The notes under the pieces: model-generated
The model's input: the letters and a program-made list of their open reading frames with translations, nothing else
What the model was told of the DNA's origin: nothing
Database searches by the model: none
Part shown: piece after piece, positions 26,469-34,652 of the stretch
Position numbering within the stretch: the first letter of the stretch is position 1
How the letters are laid out: the number at the start of each line of letters is the position of its first letter
NCBI GenBank assembly: GCA_945902115.1
Contig: CAMDLY010000014.1
Span: forward strand, 1-52,528
Origin: Lishizhenia tianjinensis
Lineage (GTDB): Bacteria; Bacteroidota; Bacteroidia; Flavobacteriales_D; Crocinitomicaceae
Direction: 5' to 3'
DNA length: 52,528 nucleotides
Made by a program: the position numbers and the translations under genes

Positions 26469-27107
26469 CTAAGCGTACCCTTTATCTTTTGCCCAGCTAC
26501 TCAATTGAGCAGCATTAGACATATCTAATTTTTTCAGAATATTATGTCGGTGTGTCTCAACTGTTCTGTGGGAGATAAATAATTTATCAGCTATTTCCTT
26601 AGAAGACATCCCCTGAGCTATCAACTTGACAATTTCAATTTCTTTCATGGTGAGTTCTTTCTTGGTTTCACTTCCATCAACATTTAAGAGCGATGTGAAA
26701 TACCTATCCTTGATGTCAGCGGCAATAAAAACTTCTCCCTTGTGAACGGTGTGTATCGCCTCAACTAGTTCTTTTTTCGAGGTGTTTTTAGTAAGATACC
26801 CTTTTGCCCCTATTGACAAGAATTTTTTAACATAGGTTATATCGTCGTGTAGTGATAAACCTATCACTCGCGTCTTAGGCAACGTATTATGGATGCGCTC
26901 CGCAGCATCAAAACCACTGCCTGCGCCAAGGTTAATGTCCATGAGTACAATCTCGGGCTTATGTAGTACTGACATATTATACGCTTCCTCTACATTGTCT
27001 GCTGTTCCCACAACAAAAATGTCGGGCGCATCCTTCAAAAGTGAAGCCCACGCCTCACTAATTAGTTTGTGATCATCGACTATAAGTACCTTTATTAGCC
27101 CTTCCAT
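26469..27107 (-). CDS. NarL/LuxR family response regulator (orphan)
   Basis: A 212-residue two-domain regulator. The receiver domain (~5-125) has the acidic pair D11-D12 (VDDHK), the phospho-acceptor D57 (VLMDINLG) and the switch lysine in GYLTKNTSK. The C-terminal DNA-binding helix-turn-helix (~145-205) reads LTMKEIEIVKLIAQGMSSKE and SHRTVETHRHNILKKL, typical of the NarL class. No histidine kinase gene is adjacent. It lies 21 nt after atpG on the same strand with no terminator between them, so it is probably the last gene of the atp transcript. Targets unknown. Confidence 0.93.
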   Translation of the reverse strand: MEGLIKVLIVDDHKLISEAWASLLKDAPDIFVVGTADNVEEAYNMSVLHKPEIVLMDINLGAGSGFDAAERIHNTLPKTRVIGLSLHDDITYVKKFLSIGAKGYLTKNTSKKELVEAIHTVHKGEVFIAADIKDRYFTSLLNVDGSETKKELTMKEIEIVKLIAQGMSSKEIADKLFISHRTVETHRHNILKKLDMSNAAQLSSWAKDKGYA

Positions 27108-27128
27108 ATTTAATTAATTTCCACTAAG

Positions 27129-28001
27129 TTACGCATTCAATGCCTCCGCGCCGCCAACTATCTCTAAAATTTCATTAGTAATTGCCGCTTGACGCGCTTT
27201 GTTATAACTTAACTTCAAGTTTCTTTGTAAATCTTTGGCGTTATCAGTCGCCTTATGCATCGCCGTCATTCTTGCTCCATGTTCGGCAGCAAATGAATCA
27301 CGAGCTGCTTTGAATAATTGTAGCTTCAATGCTTTTGGGATTAAATCCTCAACAATCTCTTGCTTTCCCGGCTCGAAAATATAATCTCCAGAAGCACTTT
27401 GGCTAGATGCCGGAGGAAGGACCGGTAATAATTGTTCCGTCTCTACCACCTGATTAGCAGCATTCACAAAGCGATTGTAAACAACCAACACTTTGTCGTA
27501 TTCTTTTGCTGTAAATCCTCGCATGATTTCTTCCACTAAAACTGAAATTCGAGCGTACGTTAAATCTGAAAATATATCCTCAACGGGTGCAATCGCGTCG
27601 TTGGTGTGGTAATGATTTGTTTGTTTATAAGAGTCTTTTATCTTTTTACCTAAACAAATTAATTTTAACTCCTTACCGGCATATTCTTGGTTGATGAGTA
27701 CTCCTACTCTTTTGATAATGTTATTATTAAAGCCCCCGCACAAACCTCTATTTGATGTTATTCCAATTATAAGCACTTTCGAATCTCCTCGGTTTGCTGC
27801 AAACGCATTTTCCGACAAATCGAGTGTGGCACTAAGGTTTTCCAAAATCTCCTTCAGCTTGCTTGCGTATGGCCGCATTTGAGTAACTGCGTCTTGAGCT
27901 TTTTTCAGTTTTGCTGCAGATACCATTTTCATTGCAGAGGTAATCTGCATGGTAGATCCAACGGACTGAATTCTATTTCGTATTTCCTTTAAGTTTGGCA
28001 T
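27129..28001 (-). CDS. atpG: ATP synthase F1 subunit gamma
   Basis: The central rotor shaft of F1, 290 residues. The N-terminal helix reads EIRNRIQSVGSTMQITSAMK with MVSAAKLKKAQ following, and the C-terminal helix ends with YNKARQAAITNEILEIVGGA, both strongly conserved because they turn inside the alpha3-beta3 ring. GLCGGFNNNI in the middle is also characteristic. It is the last ATP synthase gene of the operon, 18 nt after atpA; beta and epsilon genes do not follow. The response regulator gene comes next. Confidence 0.97.
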   Translation of the reverse strand: MPNLKEIRNRIQSVGSTMQITSAMKMVSAAKLKKAQDAVTQMRPYASKLKEILENLSATLDLSENAFAANRGDSKVLIIGITSNRGLCGGFNNNIIKRVGVLINQEYAGKELKLICLGKKIKDSYKQTNHYHTNDAIAPVEDIFSDLTYARISVLVEEIMRGFTAKEYDKVLVVYNRFVNAANQVVETEQLLPVLPPASSQSASGDYIFEPGKQEIVEDLIPKALKLQLFKAARDSFAAEHGARMTAMHKATDNAKDLQRNLKLSYNKARQAAITNEILEIVGGAEALNA

Positions 28002-28019
28002 GTTGGAACCAATTATCTA

Positions 28020-29594
28020 TTAATATTTGTCTGAGACTTCTTTTGCTACTTTAGTCAATACATCGGTTATCTCATCCGTATATTTTCCTGCTTTCAAAGA
28101 CACCAATATGTCTGCGTGTTTTGCTTCAAGAACATTTAAGAAATCCTTTTCAAATTCTTTAACTTTATTAATAGGAACACGCTGTAGTAAACCTCTTGTT
28201 CCTAAATAAATAATCGCAATTTGCTTTTCTACCGGATACGGATCTCCTTCTTTTTGCTTCAATATTTCCACATTTCTCGCTCCTTTATCAAGTATTGATT
28301 TCGTAGCCGCATCAAGTTCAGAACCAAACTTCGAAAAAGCCTCTAGCTCCCTGTATTGTGCCTGATCCAATTTTAATGTACCGGCAACTTTCTTCATGGA
28401 TTTAATTTGTGCAGACCCTCCAACACGTGAAACCGAAATTCCTACGTTAATAGCAGGACGAATGCCCGAGTTAAATAAATCTCCTTCAAGGAAGATTTGT
28501 CCATCCGTAATGGAAATTACATTTGTTGGAATATAAGCAGAAACGTCTCCCGCTTGCGTTTCAATGATAGGAAGGGCCGTAAGAGATCCCCCACCTTTAA
28601 CTTTATCCTTCAAGGAGGCAGGCAAATCATTCATTCTCTTCGCTATATCGTCATCTGCAATGATCTTAGCCGCTCTCTCCAATAATCTTGAATGTAAATA
28701 GAATACATCACCAGGGTAAGCCTCACGACCTGGAGGACGACGAAGCAATAAGGAAACCTCACGATATGCTACCGCTTGTTTTGATAAATCATCATATACA
28801 ATCAATGCTGGTTTTCCACAATCTCTAAAATATTCGCCAACAGCAGCTCCAGTCATAGGCGCATAGAATTGCATTGGTGCAGGATCAGAAGCATTTGAAG
28901 CAACTACCGTTGTGTAAGCCATAGCTCCAGCATCTTCTAATTTTTTTACGATTCCAGCTACCGTAGATCCTTTCTGCCCGATGGCAACATATATACAGTA
29001 TACTGTTTCTCCTCTGTCAAAAAATTCTCTTTGATTGATAATCGTATCGATGGCAACAGTTGTTTTACCCGTTTGACGGTCACCAATAATTAACTCTCGT
29101 TGACCCCTTCCAATTGGAATCATGGCGTCTACCGCTTTAATTCCTGTCTGTAAAGGTTCGTTTACTGGTTGACGAAATATTACACCGGGAGCTTTTCTTT
29201 CAATCGGCATCTCATACAATTCTCCTTGAATAGGGCCTTTGCCATCGATTGGAATTCCCAACGTATTAATAACACGTCCGACCATCCCGTCACCAACATT
29301 CACAGAGGCAATTTTTCCTAATCGACGAACAGTGTGTCCCTCTTTTACCTCAGAAGATCTTCCTAATAATACCGCTCCTACATTGTCCTCTTCGAGGTTT
29401 AGTGCTATCCCTTGCATTCCGCTTTGAAACTCAATTAACTCACCATATTGCACACCATTCATTCCATAAATCCGTGCAATACCGTCACCTACCTGAAGTA
29501 CACTTCCTACTTCTTGTAATTCTGCTTCAGAGCGAAAACCTGATAGTTGCTCTCTTAATATTGCTGATACTTCTGCGGGTTTGATATCTGCCAT
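28020..29594 (-). CDS. atpA: ATP synthase F1 subunit alpha
   Basis: The non-catalytic nucleotide-binding subunit of the F1 hexamer, 524 residues. The P-loop is GDRQTGKT (171-178); the block [19 protein letters not shown] and [18 protein letters not shown] identify the alpha rather than beta subunit. Length is slightly above the usual ~505-513, mainly in the C-terminal part. It lies between atpH (21-nt gap) and atpG (18-nt gap) as in the standard operon order. Confidence 0.98.
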   Translation of the reverse strand: MADIKPAEVSAILREQLSGFRSEAELQEVGSVLQVGDGIARIYGMNGVQYGELIEFQSGMQGIALNLEEDNVGAVLLGRSSEVKEGHTVRRLGKIASVNVGDGMVGRVINTLGIPIDGKGPIQGELYEMPIERKAPGVIFRQPVNEPLQTGIKAVDAMIPIGRGQRELIIGDRQTGKTTVAIDTIINQREFFDRGETVYCIYVAIGQKGSTVAGIVKKLEDAGAMAYTTVVASNASDPAPMQFYAPMTGAAVGEYFRDCGKPALIVYDDLSKQAVAYREVSLLLRRPPGREAYPGDVFYLHSRLLERAAKIIADDDIAKRMNDLPASLKDKVKGGGSLTALPIIETQAGDVSAYIPTNVISITDGQIFLEGDLFNSGIRPAINVGISVSRVGGSAQIKSMKKVAGTLKLDQAQYRELEAFSKFGSELDAATKSILDKGARNVEILKQKEGDPYPVEKQIAIIYLGTRGLLQRVPINKVKEFEKDFLNVLEAKHADILVSLKAGKYTDEITDVLTKVAKEVSDKY

Positions 29595-29615
29595 TTTATT
29601 TATTTGTTAAAGTAT

Positions 29616-30149
29616 TTATTTTATTAATTCTTGTTTTAGACGTGCCAACTGGTTCAAAACCGATGCGTCTATTTGTTTATCTCCCATTCTCACAATAAAT
29701 CCCCCTATTAAACTCTCGTCTACATTTTCTGTCAACTCAAGAGTTCCAGAGACTGTCTTTTGGATTTGGGCAACTATTTTTTTTCGCGTTGCTTCCTCTA
29801 ACTTACGTGCACTCACTATGGAGACGGGTATTATACCTCTGTAGTCTTTCAGTTGTGCATTGAAAGAATGTGCGATAGCCATGATTTGACTCTCACGACC
29901 ATTTTTGGTTACGAGTGCTAAAAAATCCATAGTGACATTCTCAAAGTCGCTAAACAATGTCGTTAAAATAGACAATTTCTTAGTCCCCGTGATCAAGGGA
30001 GAATTTAAAAACATAGAAAAGTCACTTGTTTCCTCTCCCGCACGAATTATAGCGTTTACATTACTTTCTACAGCTGCTAGACTATTTTTTTCTATTGCCA
30101 ACTCAAGCAGTGCTTTAGCGTATCTTGCAGCGGATTTTGTGGACTTCAT
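29616..30149 (-). CDS. atpH: ATP synthase F1 subunit delta
   Basis: The peripheral-stalk protein that joins F1 to subunit b (OSCP homologue), 177 residues. Recognisable by the N-terminal SAARYAKALLELAIEKN and the C-terminal ELTENVDESLIGGFIVRMGD, which are the two conserved blocks of this otherwise variable family. It starts 2 nt after the atpF stop codon, so translation is probably coupled. Confidence 0.95.
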   Translation of the reverse strand: MKSTKSAARYAKALLELAIEKNSLAAVESNVNAIIRAGEETSDFSMFLNSPLITGTKKLSILTTLFSDFENVTMDFLALVTKNGRESQIMAIAHSFNAQLKDYRGIIPVSIVSARKLEEATRKKIVAQIQKTVSGTLELTENVDESLIGGFIVRMGDKQIDASVLNQLARLKQELIK

Positions 30150-30151
30150 AA

Positions 30152-30646
30152 TCAGTTTAAGTTAATATCTCCAGCTAACTTATCTGCCAAAGCCTTTTGC
30201 TTATCATCTGAAGCCAATTCACCACGCACTACTTTTTCTGCTATATCTAGGGACAAGGTCGCTACATGGGATTTAAGTTCAGCAATAGCAGCAGATTTCT
30301 CCGACTGAATAGATTGATGTGCTGCCTCTACAAGTTTTTGAGACTCAATTTTTGCCTTATTTTTTGCGGCATCAACCATTGCTGTTGCGGCTTCTTTAGC
30401 CTCTTTTAATATGGCATCTCGGGTGGCATTTGCCTCCTTGATAATTTTGTCGTTTTCTGCTTTCAACTCCAGCATTTCATTTTTTGTCTTTTCTGCCAAA
30501 AGAAGAGCATCTTCAATTTTCTTCTCTCGCTCGTTAACCATATTTAATATTGGTTTCCAAGCGAACTTTGTAAGAACAAATAAAAGCAGACAAAATACTA
30601 ATCCTGTCCAAAATAATAATCCAAAATCTGGGGTAACTAAATCCAT
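30152..30646 (-). CDS. atpF: ATP synthase F0 subunit b
   Basis: Peripheral stalk subunit, 164 residues: one N-terminal membrane helix (FGLLFWTGLVFCLLLFVLTKFAW) followed by a long, highly charged coiled coil of Lys/Glu/Ala repeats (e.g. EKTKNEMLELKAENDKIIKE). The block WKPILNMVNEREKKIEDAL is typical of bacterial b. A strong hairpin lies in the 61-nt gap between this gene and atpE upstream. Confidence 0.96.
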   Translation of the reverse strand: MDLVTPDFGLLFWTGLVFCLLLFVLTKFAWKPILNMVNEREKKIEDALLLAEKTKNEMLELKAENDKIIKEANATRDAILKEAKEAATAMVDAAKNKAKIESQKLVEAAHQSIQSEKSAAIAELKSHVATLSLDIAEKVVRGELASDDKQKALADKLAGDINLN

Positions 30647-30671
30647 AACTTATAATTTTTCTTTTTAAATA

Positions 30672-30704
30672 AATTTTGCCTGAACCAACCGTTCAGGCAA
30701 AATT
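30672..30704 (-). promoter_or_regulatory. Perfect 14-bp hairpin between atpE and atpF
   Basis: Bases 30672-30685 pair without mismatch with 30691-30704 around a 5-nt loop. The hairpin begins 3 nt after the atpE stop codon. On the minus strand the stem ends in AAAATT and is followed by TATTT, so it lacks the immediate T-run of a standard terminator. Likely roles are mRNA stabilisation of atpE or partial termination; both would raise c-subunit output. Confidence 0.8.
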
Positions 30705-30707
30705 CAA

Positions 30708-30926
<219 letters not shown>

Positions 30927-30946
30927 TTAATTTAAAAGTTACAATA

Positions 30947-32050
30947 CTAATGGTGCGCCTCTTCTACAGCAGCACCGATAAACAAAGCAGAAAGCAAAGC
31001 AAATAGGTATGCTTGCAATACTGCCACCAACATTTCTAAGCAAGAAATAAATAAGGCCATCGGAACGGATAACGCTCCCCATGCAGCACTCTTATTTATA
31101 AAAATGATAGAAATTAAAGCCAATATAATAATATGCCCCGCAGTCATGTTTGCAAAAAGACGAATCATCAAGGCGAAAGGTTTTGTGAAGATTCCAACTA
31201 TCTCGATGGGAATCATGATAGGCATTAATGCAATCGGAACACCTGGGGTTGCAAAAATGTGTTTCCAATAGTTTTTATTGGACGACAACAGAGTAACTAG
31301 AAGGGTGCACAAGGCCAGGAAAAAAGTAACGGTTATGTTTCCAGTTAAATTTGCTCCTCCCGGAAAAATAGGTATCAATCCAAGCAGGTTGTTAATCCAT
31401 ACAAAGAAAAATATAGTCAATAAATAAGGGACATATTTGTGGTACTTGTGGTGATCTATATTTTCTTTGGCTATGTCATCTCGAATCAAAATGACAAAAG
31501 GCTCTAGAAACTTAGCTATTCCTTTGGGTGCAACGGGACCATTTTTCTTGTAAAATCTTGCCATAGAGAGCATTAAAACCAAAATGAGTAGGGCCCCTAT
31601 AAATAGCGAGAGAACGTTTTTTGTAATGGATAGATCAAGTGGTTTTGTGTTTTCAGGATGATCGTCCTTAAATGATAGCTGTCCATTTTCATTTAACTTG
31701 TAAACTTTCTCATGAAATAAGGCATAGCCGTCTGCAGGACCAAGCCCCTTGTAATAATGATAAGAATTTCCTTTTGAGTCTTTAACCTCTTCTTCCTTGC
31801 CGTGGTAAAAATTATAGGAACTAAAAATTTTAAAACCATTATCACTTAGGATAACCGGCAGATAAATTGATTTACCTTCGTGCTCGTCTCCCCACAAATG
31901 CCACTCGTGTGCATCCTTTACGTGATGCATAATCATTTCACTCACATTAAATTCTTCCTCGTGCTTTTCGACACTTGCCTGAGCATTTAAGGAAACAAAA
32001 ATTATAAAAATGAACGAGGCGAGAGCTTTAACTATTTTAAATCCAATCAT
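30947..32050 (-). CDS. atpB: ATP synthase F0 subunit a with long N-terminal extension
   Basis: The stator half of the proton path. The essential arginine is R297 in PFALMIRLFANMTAGH; the C-terminal LQAYLFALLSALFIG is also diagnostic. At 367 residues it is about 100 longer than the E. coli protein: residues ~1-25 look like a signal peptide or extra helix, and ~26-140 are a hydrophilic, His-rich segment (e.g. HHVKDAHEWHLWGDEHEG) predicted to face the periplasm. This extension is common in Bacteroidota. First gene of the operon, with a -7 box 38 nt upstream. Confidence 0.96.
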   Translation of the reverse strand: MIGFKIVKALASFIFIIFVSLNAQASVEKHEEEFNVSEMIMHHVKDAHEWHLWGDEHEGKSIYLPVILSDNGFKIFSSYNFYHGKEEEVKDSKGNSYHYYKGLGPADGYALFHEKVYKLNENGQLSFKDDHPENTKPLDLSITKNVLSLFIGALLILVLMLSMARFYKKNGPVAPKGIAKFLEPFVILIRDDIAKENIDHHKYHKYVPYLLTIFFFVWINNLLGLIPIFPGGANLTGNITVTFFLALCTLLVTLLSSNKNYWKHIFATPGVPIALMPIMIPIEIVGIFTKPFALMIRLFANMTAGHIIILALISIIFINKSAAWGALSVPMALFISCLEMLVAVLQAYLFALLSALFIGAAVEEAHH

Positions 32051-32088
32051 TTAACTATAAAATCAGCGTTGTTTTTAAAAAATTTGTG

Positions 32089-32096
32089 CAAATTTA
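32089..32096 (-). promoter_or_regulatory. -7 box TAAATTTG of the atp operon
   Basis: TAAATTTG on the minus strand matches TAnnTTTG and lies 38 nt before the atpB ATG, giving a leader of about 30 nt. No TTG was found at the usual upstream spacing. Confidence 0.5.
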
Positions 32097-32130
32097 ATGA
32101 AACTTTCGAAAGAAACCGCATAGGTTTTAA

Positions 32131-32664
32131 TTATTTTCTTAGGCGCTTATATGCTTTAATTCCTAACATCAATAGAATCCCTGTGGCAAAAAAACCTACT
32201 GTTCCGTAAATCCAATTAAGATTAGACTTTAAAACAACAATAAACACAATTGCGACTAAGAATAAGGTTGCTACTTCATTCCAAAGGCGAAGTTTAGTTG
32301 ATGTTAGTGCAGTGGTTGTGGAAGATGAGAGTCGAAGCATTATTACTTGGCAACTCGCATGATATAGAAGTAGTAACACAATAAATCCTAATTTTAAATG
32401 CATCCAGCCCTCTTTTAGCAAGCTAGGATTTAAGAAAAGCATCCAAATACCGAATAAAAGTGTAAATATCATGGAGGGCGTTGTAATAATCCACCAAAGC
32501 CTTCTTTGCATTATTTTGTATTGCTCTGCTAATATAGATTGCCTTGGTTCGTCTTCTTTCAATGCTTCTACATGATATACAAACAAGCGCACGATATAAA
32601 ACAACCCGGCAAACCAACTTACCACGAAAATTATATGCAAGGCTTTAACAACTTGATAATCCAT
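32131..32664 (-). CDS. hemJ: HemJ, membrane protoporphyrinogen IX oxidase
   Basis: Integral membrane protein of 177 residues with about five helices, oxidising protoporphyrinogen IX to protoporphyrin IX late in haem synthesis. The first helix KALHIIFVVSWFAGLFY carries the conserved H10, followed by R26 and YHVEA; EGWMHLKLGF holds H89 and K91, also conserved in HemJ. The neighbourhood with hemA, hemC and hemD supports the call. Some databases name the family UPF0093 or CopD-like. Promoter TAACTTTG ends 4 nt before the ATG, so the mRNA is predicted to be leaderless. Confidence 0.9.
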   Translation of the reverse strand: MDYQVVKALHIIFVVSWFAGLFYIVRLFVYHVEALKEDEPRQSILAEQYKIMQRRLWWIITTPSMIFTLLFGIWMLFLNPSLLKEGWMHLKLGFIVLLLLYHASCQVIMLRLSSSTTTALTSTKLRLWNEVATLFLVAIVFIVVLKSNLNWIYGTVGFFATGILLMLGIKAYKRLRK

Positions 32665-32668
32665 AGCA

Positions 32669-32676
32669 CAAAGTTA
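32669..32676 (-). promoter_or_regulatory. -7 box TAACTTTG of hemJ, 4 nt from the ATG
   Basis: On the minus strand the order is TTG (32700-32702), 23 nt, TAACTTTG, TGCT, ATG. Both elements fit the Bacteroidota promoter, and the distance leaves no room for a 5' leader. Confidence 0.6.
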
Positions 32677-32746
32677 AAAGCATTGTGCGTCTTTAAAAAC
32701 AAAATTTAACGAATTAGGCATGATTTTACTTATTTTCGCTTTAAAT

Positions 32747-33553
32747 ATGCCTTATTTTCGTTTCTTATTTATCCTATTTCTAAGCAGCAAGCTTTGGTGC
32801 CAAGAAGAATTACTTTCTATTCCGGGAAAATATCAAGGCGGAAATCTCCTTGTGTCGAATCCTCCCCAATCTGACGGTTTTGGTTATTGTATTACTAAGG
32901 TAACAGTTAACGGAGACATTCTTCCCGCAACCATTCAAAGCAGTGTTTTTGAAGTGAATTTTAAACTTTTTAACCTGAAAATCGGGGAAGATATTTTTAT
33001 TATATTAGAACATGCCGCTGGATGTATACCCACCTTTATGAATCCAGAGGTTTTGTTACCAAAAAGCACATTCATTTGTGAAAAAATAAGCTGTACTAAC
33101 TCAGGAATGCTCACCTGGACAACTGTAAATGAAAATGGAGTGCTCGATTTTATCATCGAACAATATCGTTGGGGGAAATGGGTTGAAATGGGTTATGTGA
33201 AAGGTAATGGGGGTGCAAAGCAAAACAGTTATGCCTTTCAAACAACACTTCATTCAGGTAAAAACACCCTGCGTATTTCACAACGTGATAATTCTAAAAA
33301 ATTAAAGTCTTCAAAAACCGTTAGTGTCGAATCAAAATTGACAAAAGTTATCAAAACACCTTCGCGTGCAAGAGACTTTATTTACTTCAAAAGTAATGGT
33401 CTACTCGTTAAAACCAAATTCGAGGTGTTTGATGCCTACGGAAACCTTTTGAAGCAAGGATATGGCCAGGAAGTGAATTGCTCGAACCTGCTAAATGGTA
33501 TATATTATTTAAATTTCGATAACCAAACTGAAAAGTTTTATAAAATCGACTGA
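32747..33553 (+). CDS. Exported protein of unknown function
   Basis: I do not recognise the family. The ATG at 32747 (MPYFRFLFILFLSSKLWCQEE) gives a clean signal peptide; an in-frame ATG at 32720 is the alternative, but a promoter-like TATTTTCG (32731-32738) lies between the two. The mature ~250 residues are predicted to be beta-rich with several Cys. The C-terminal ~60 residues (KFEVFDAYGNLLKQGYGQ, LLNGIYYLNFDNQTEKFYKI) resemble a T9SS type A sorting domain but lack the PNP motif; RDFIYFKSNG may replace it. One nt separates its stop from methylmalonyl-CoA epimerase, suggesting an operon. Confidence 0.75.
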   Translation: MPYFRFLFILFLSSKLWCQEELLSIPGKYQGGNLLVSNPPQSDGFGYCITKVTVNGDILPATIQSSVFEVNFKLFNLKIGEDIFIILEHAAGCIPTFMNPEVLLPKSTFICEKISCTNSGMLTWTTVNENGVLDFIIEQYRWGKWVEMGYVKGNGGAKQNSYAFQTTLHSGKNTLRISQRDNSKKLKSSKTVSVESKLTKVIKTPSRARDFIYFKSNGLLVKTKFEVFDAYGNLLKQGYGQEVNCSNLLNGIYYLNFDNQTEKFYKID

Positions 33554-33554
33554 A

Positions 33555-33974
33555 ATGATTAAAAAAATAGAGCATATAGGTATTGCCGTTGAAGACTTAA
33601 AACAAGCCATTCCTATTTATGAAAAAATATTTGGGGTTCCATGCTATAAACAAGAACGAGTAGATTCCGAGTCTGTTATTACTGCTTTTTTTAGTGTCGG
33701 GGATTCAAAACTTGAATTATTACAAGCTACTGACCCTAGTTCCCCAATCGCTAAGTTCTTGGAAAAGCGAGGAGGTGGATTTCACCACATTGCCTTTGAG
33801 GTTGATCACATAGAAACGGAAATAACGCGTCTAGAAAAAGAAGGTTTTTCCCTTATACACCTGACTCCTAAAGACGGCGCCGATAACAAAAGAATTGCTT
33901 TTTTACACCCCAAAAGTGGATTGGGAATGCTCATTGAGCTTTGTCAAGAAAAGAATTCAAAAAATCCTTCTTGA
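33555..33974 (+). CDS. mce: Methylmalonyl-CoA epimerase
   Basis: Interconverts (R)- and (S)-methylmalonyl-CoA between propionyl-CoA and succinyl-CoA. The 139-residue protein is a two-module VOC fold, with KIEHIGIAVEDL opening module 1 and GGGFHHIAFEVD opening module 2. Metal ligands are visible at H7, E54 (SKLELLQ), the H77/H78 pair and E128 (GMLIELC). The block KRIAFLHPKSGLGMLIEL is typical of the epimerase rather than of glyoxalase I. The mutase genes are not in the window. Its last 31 nt overlap the convergent HAD gene. Confidence 0.93.
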   Translation: MIKKIEHIGIAVEDLKQAIPIYEKIFGVPCYKQERVDSESVITAFFSVGDSKLELLQATDPSSPIAKFLEKRGGGFHHIAFEVDHIETEITRLEKEGFSLIHLTPKDGADNKRIAFLHPKSGLGMLIELCQEKNSKNPS

Positions 33975-34564
33975 TTTTCGTAATAAAAGGTTTTTAAACC
34001 AGCTTCGGAGGCGCCCAAAATATGTTGCGGACTGTCGTCAATAAATAAAACTTTTTCCGGAGAAATGCCCATACGGCTGCATACCTCTTTGAAGGTTTCA
34101 ATGTGGGGTTTGCGCATACCAAATTCATGGGAGGTAAATATTTTCTCGAAATATTCCTGCATCGGTAGCTTACTGACTTTGTTCCATTCTTGCATTACTT
34201 TTTTCCAATGAATGGCATTGGTATTGCTTAACATAGCCAATCTCTTCCCTCTTAACTTTGTTAATAAGTCTATTTTTTTCATCGGAAAGGACCCAATCAT
34301 TTTATTCCAAGCATGTACCAACTGATTCGGAGTCACCGTTGCATCAGTATATGGTTTCAGTTCATTAATAAATACCTGCTCAGATATTTTTCCGGTTTCA
34401 AATAAATCAAATAAATTATTTTGTGCAAATTGGGTGTAATATTTATCGAAATCTGAAAAGCCTAGTTTTCTCATTTCCAAAGAGGTAGAATTATAATCTA
34501 TATCAATCAGCACACCGCCTAAATCAAACAATATTATTTCAAATGATTCTAAATTAGTATTCAT
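33944..34564 (-). CDS. HAD superfamily hydrolase, YihX-like phosphatase
   Basis: A 206-residue HAD subfamily IA-like phosphatase. Motif I is FDLGGVLIDID with nucleophile D14; the second Asp of the usual DxD is Gly, as in YihX-like sugar-phosphatases. Motif II is LSNTNAIH, motif III the Lys of GMRKPHIETF, and motif IV VLFIDDSPQHILGA. YihX of E. coli acts on alpha-glucose-1-phosphate; the substrate here is not known. A -7 box TACATTTG at 34599-34606 is 34 nt upstream. The gene is divergent from hemA and overlaps mce tail to tail. Confidence 0.88.
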   Translation of the reverse strand: MNTNLESFEIILFDLGGVLIDIDYNSTSLEMRKLGFSDFDKYYTQFAQNNLFDLFETGKISEQVFINELKPYTDATVTPNQLVHAWNKMIGSFPMKKIDLLTKLRGKRLAMLSNTNAIHWKKVMQEWNKVSKLPMQEYFEKIFTSHEFGMRKPHIETFKEVCSRMGISPEKVLFIDDSPQHILGASEAGLKTFYYENQEGFFEFFS

Positions 34565-34598
34565 AAAATGAAATTTTTATTCTGTGACATTCTCATGA

Positions 34599-34606
34599 CA
34601 AATGTA
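34599..34606 (-). promoter_or_regulatory. -7 box TACATTTG for the HAD phosphatase gene
   Basis: TACATTTG on the minus strand fits TAnnTTTG, 34 nt before the ATG at 34564, leaving a leader of roughly 28 nt. Confidence 0.45.
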
Positions 34607-34652
34607 CTTCAGAATCGAGAGATATTTGCACACCAAAGTACACACACGATCG

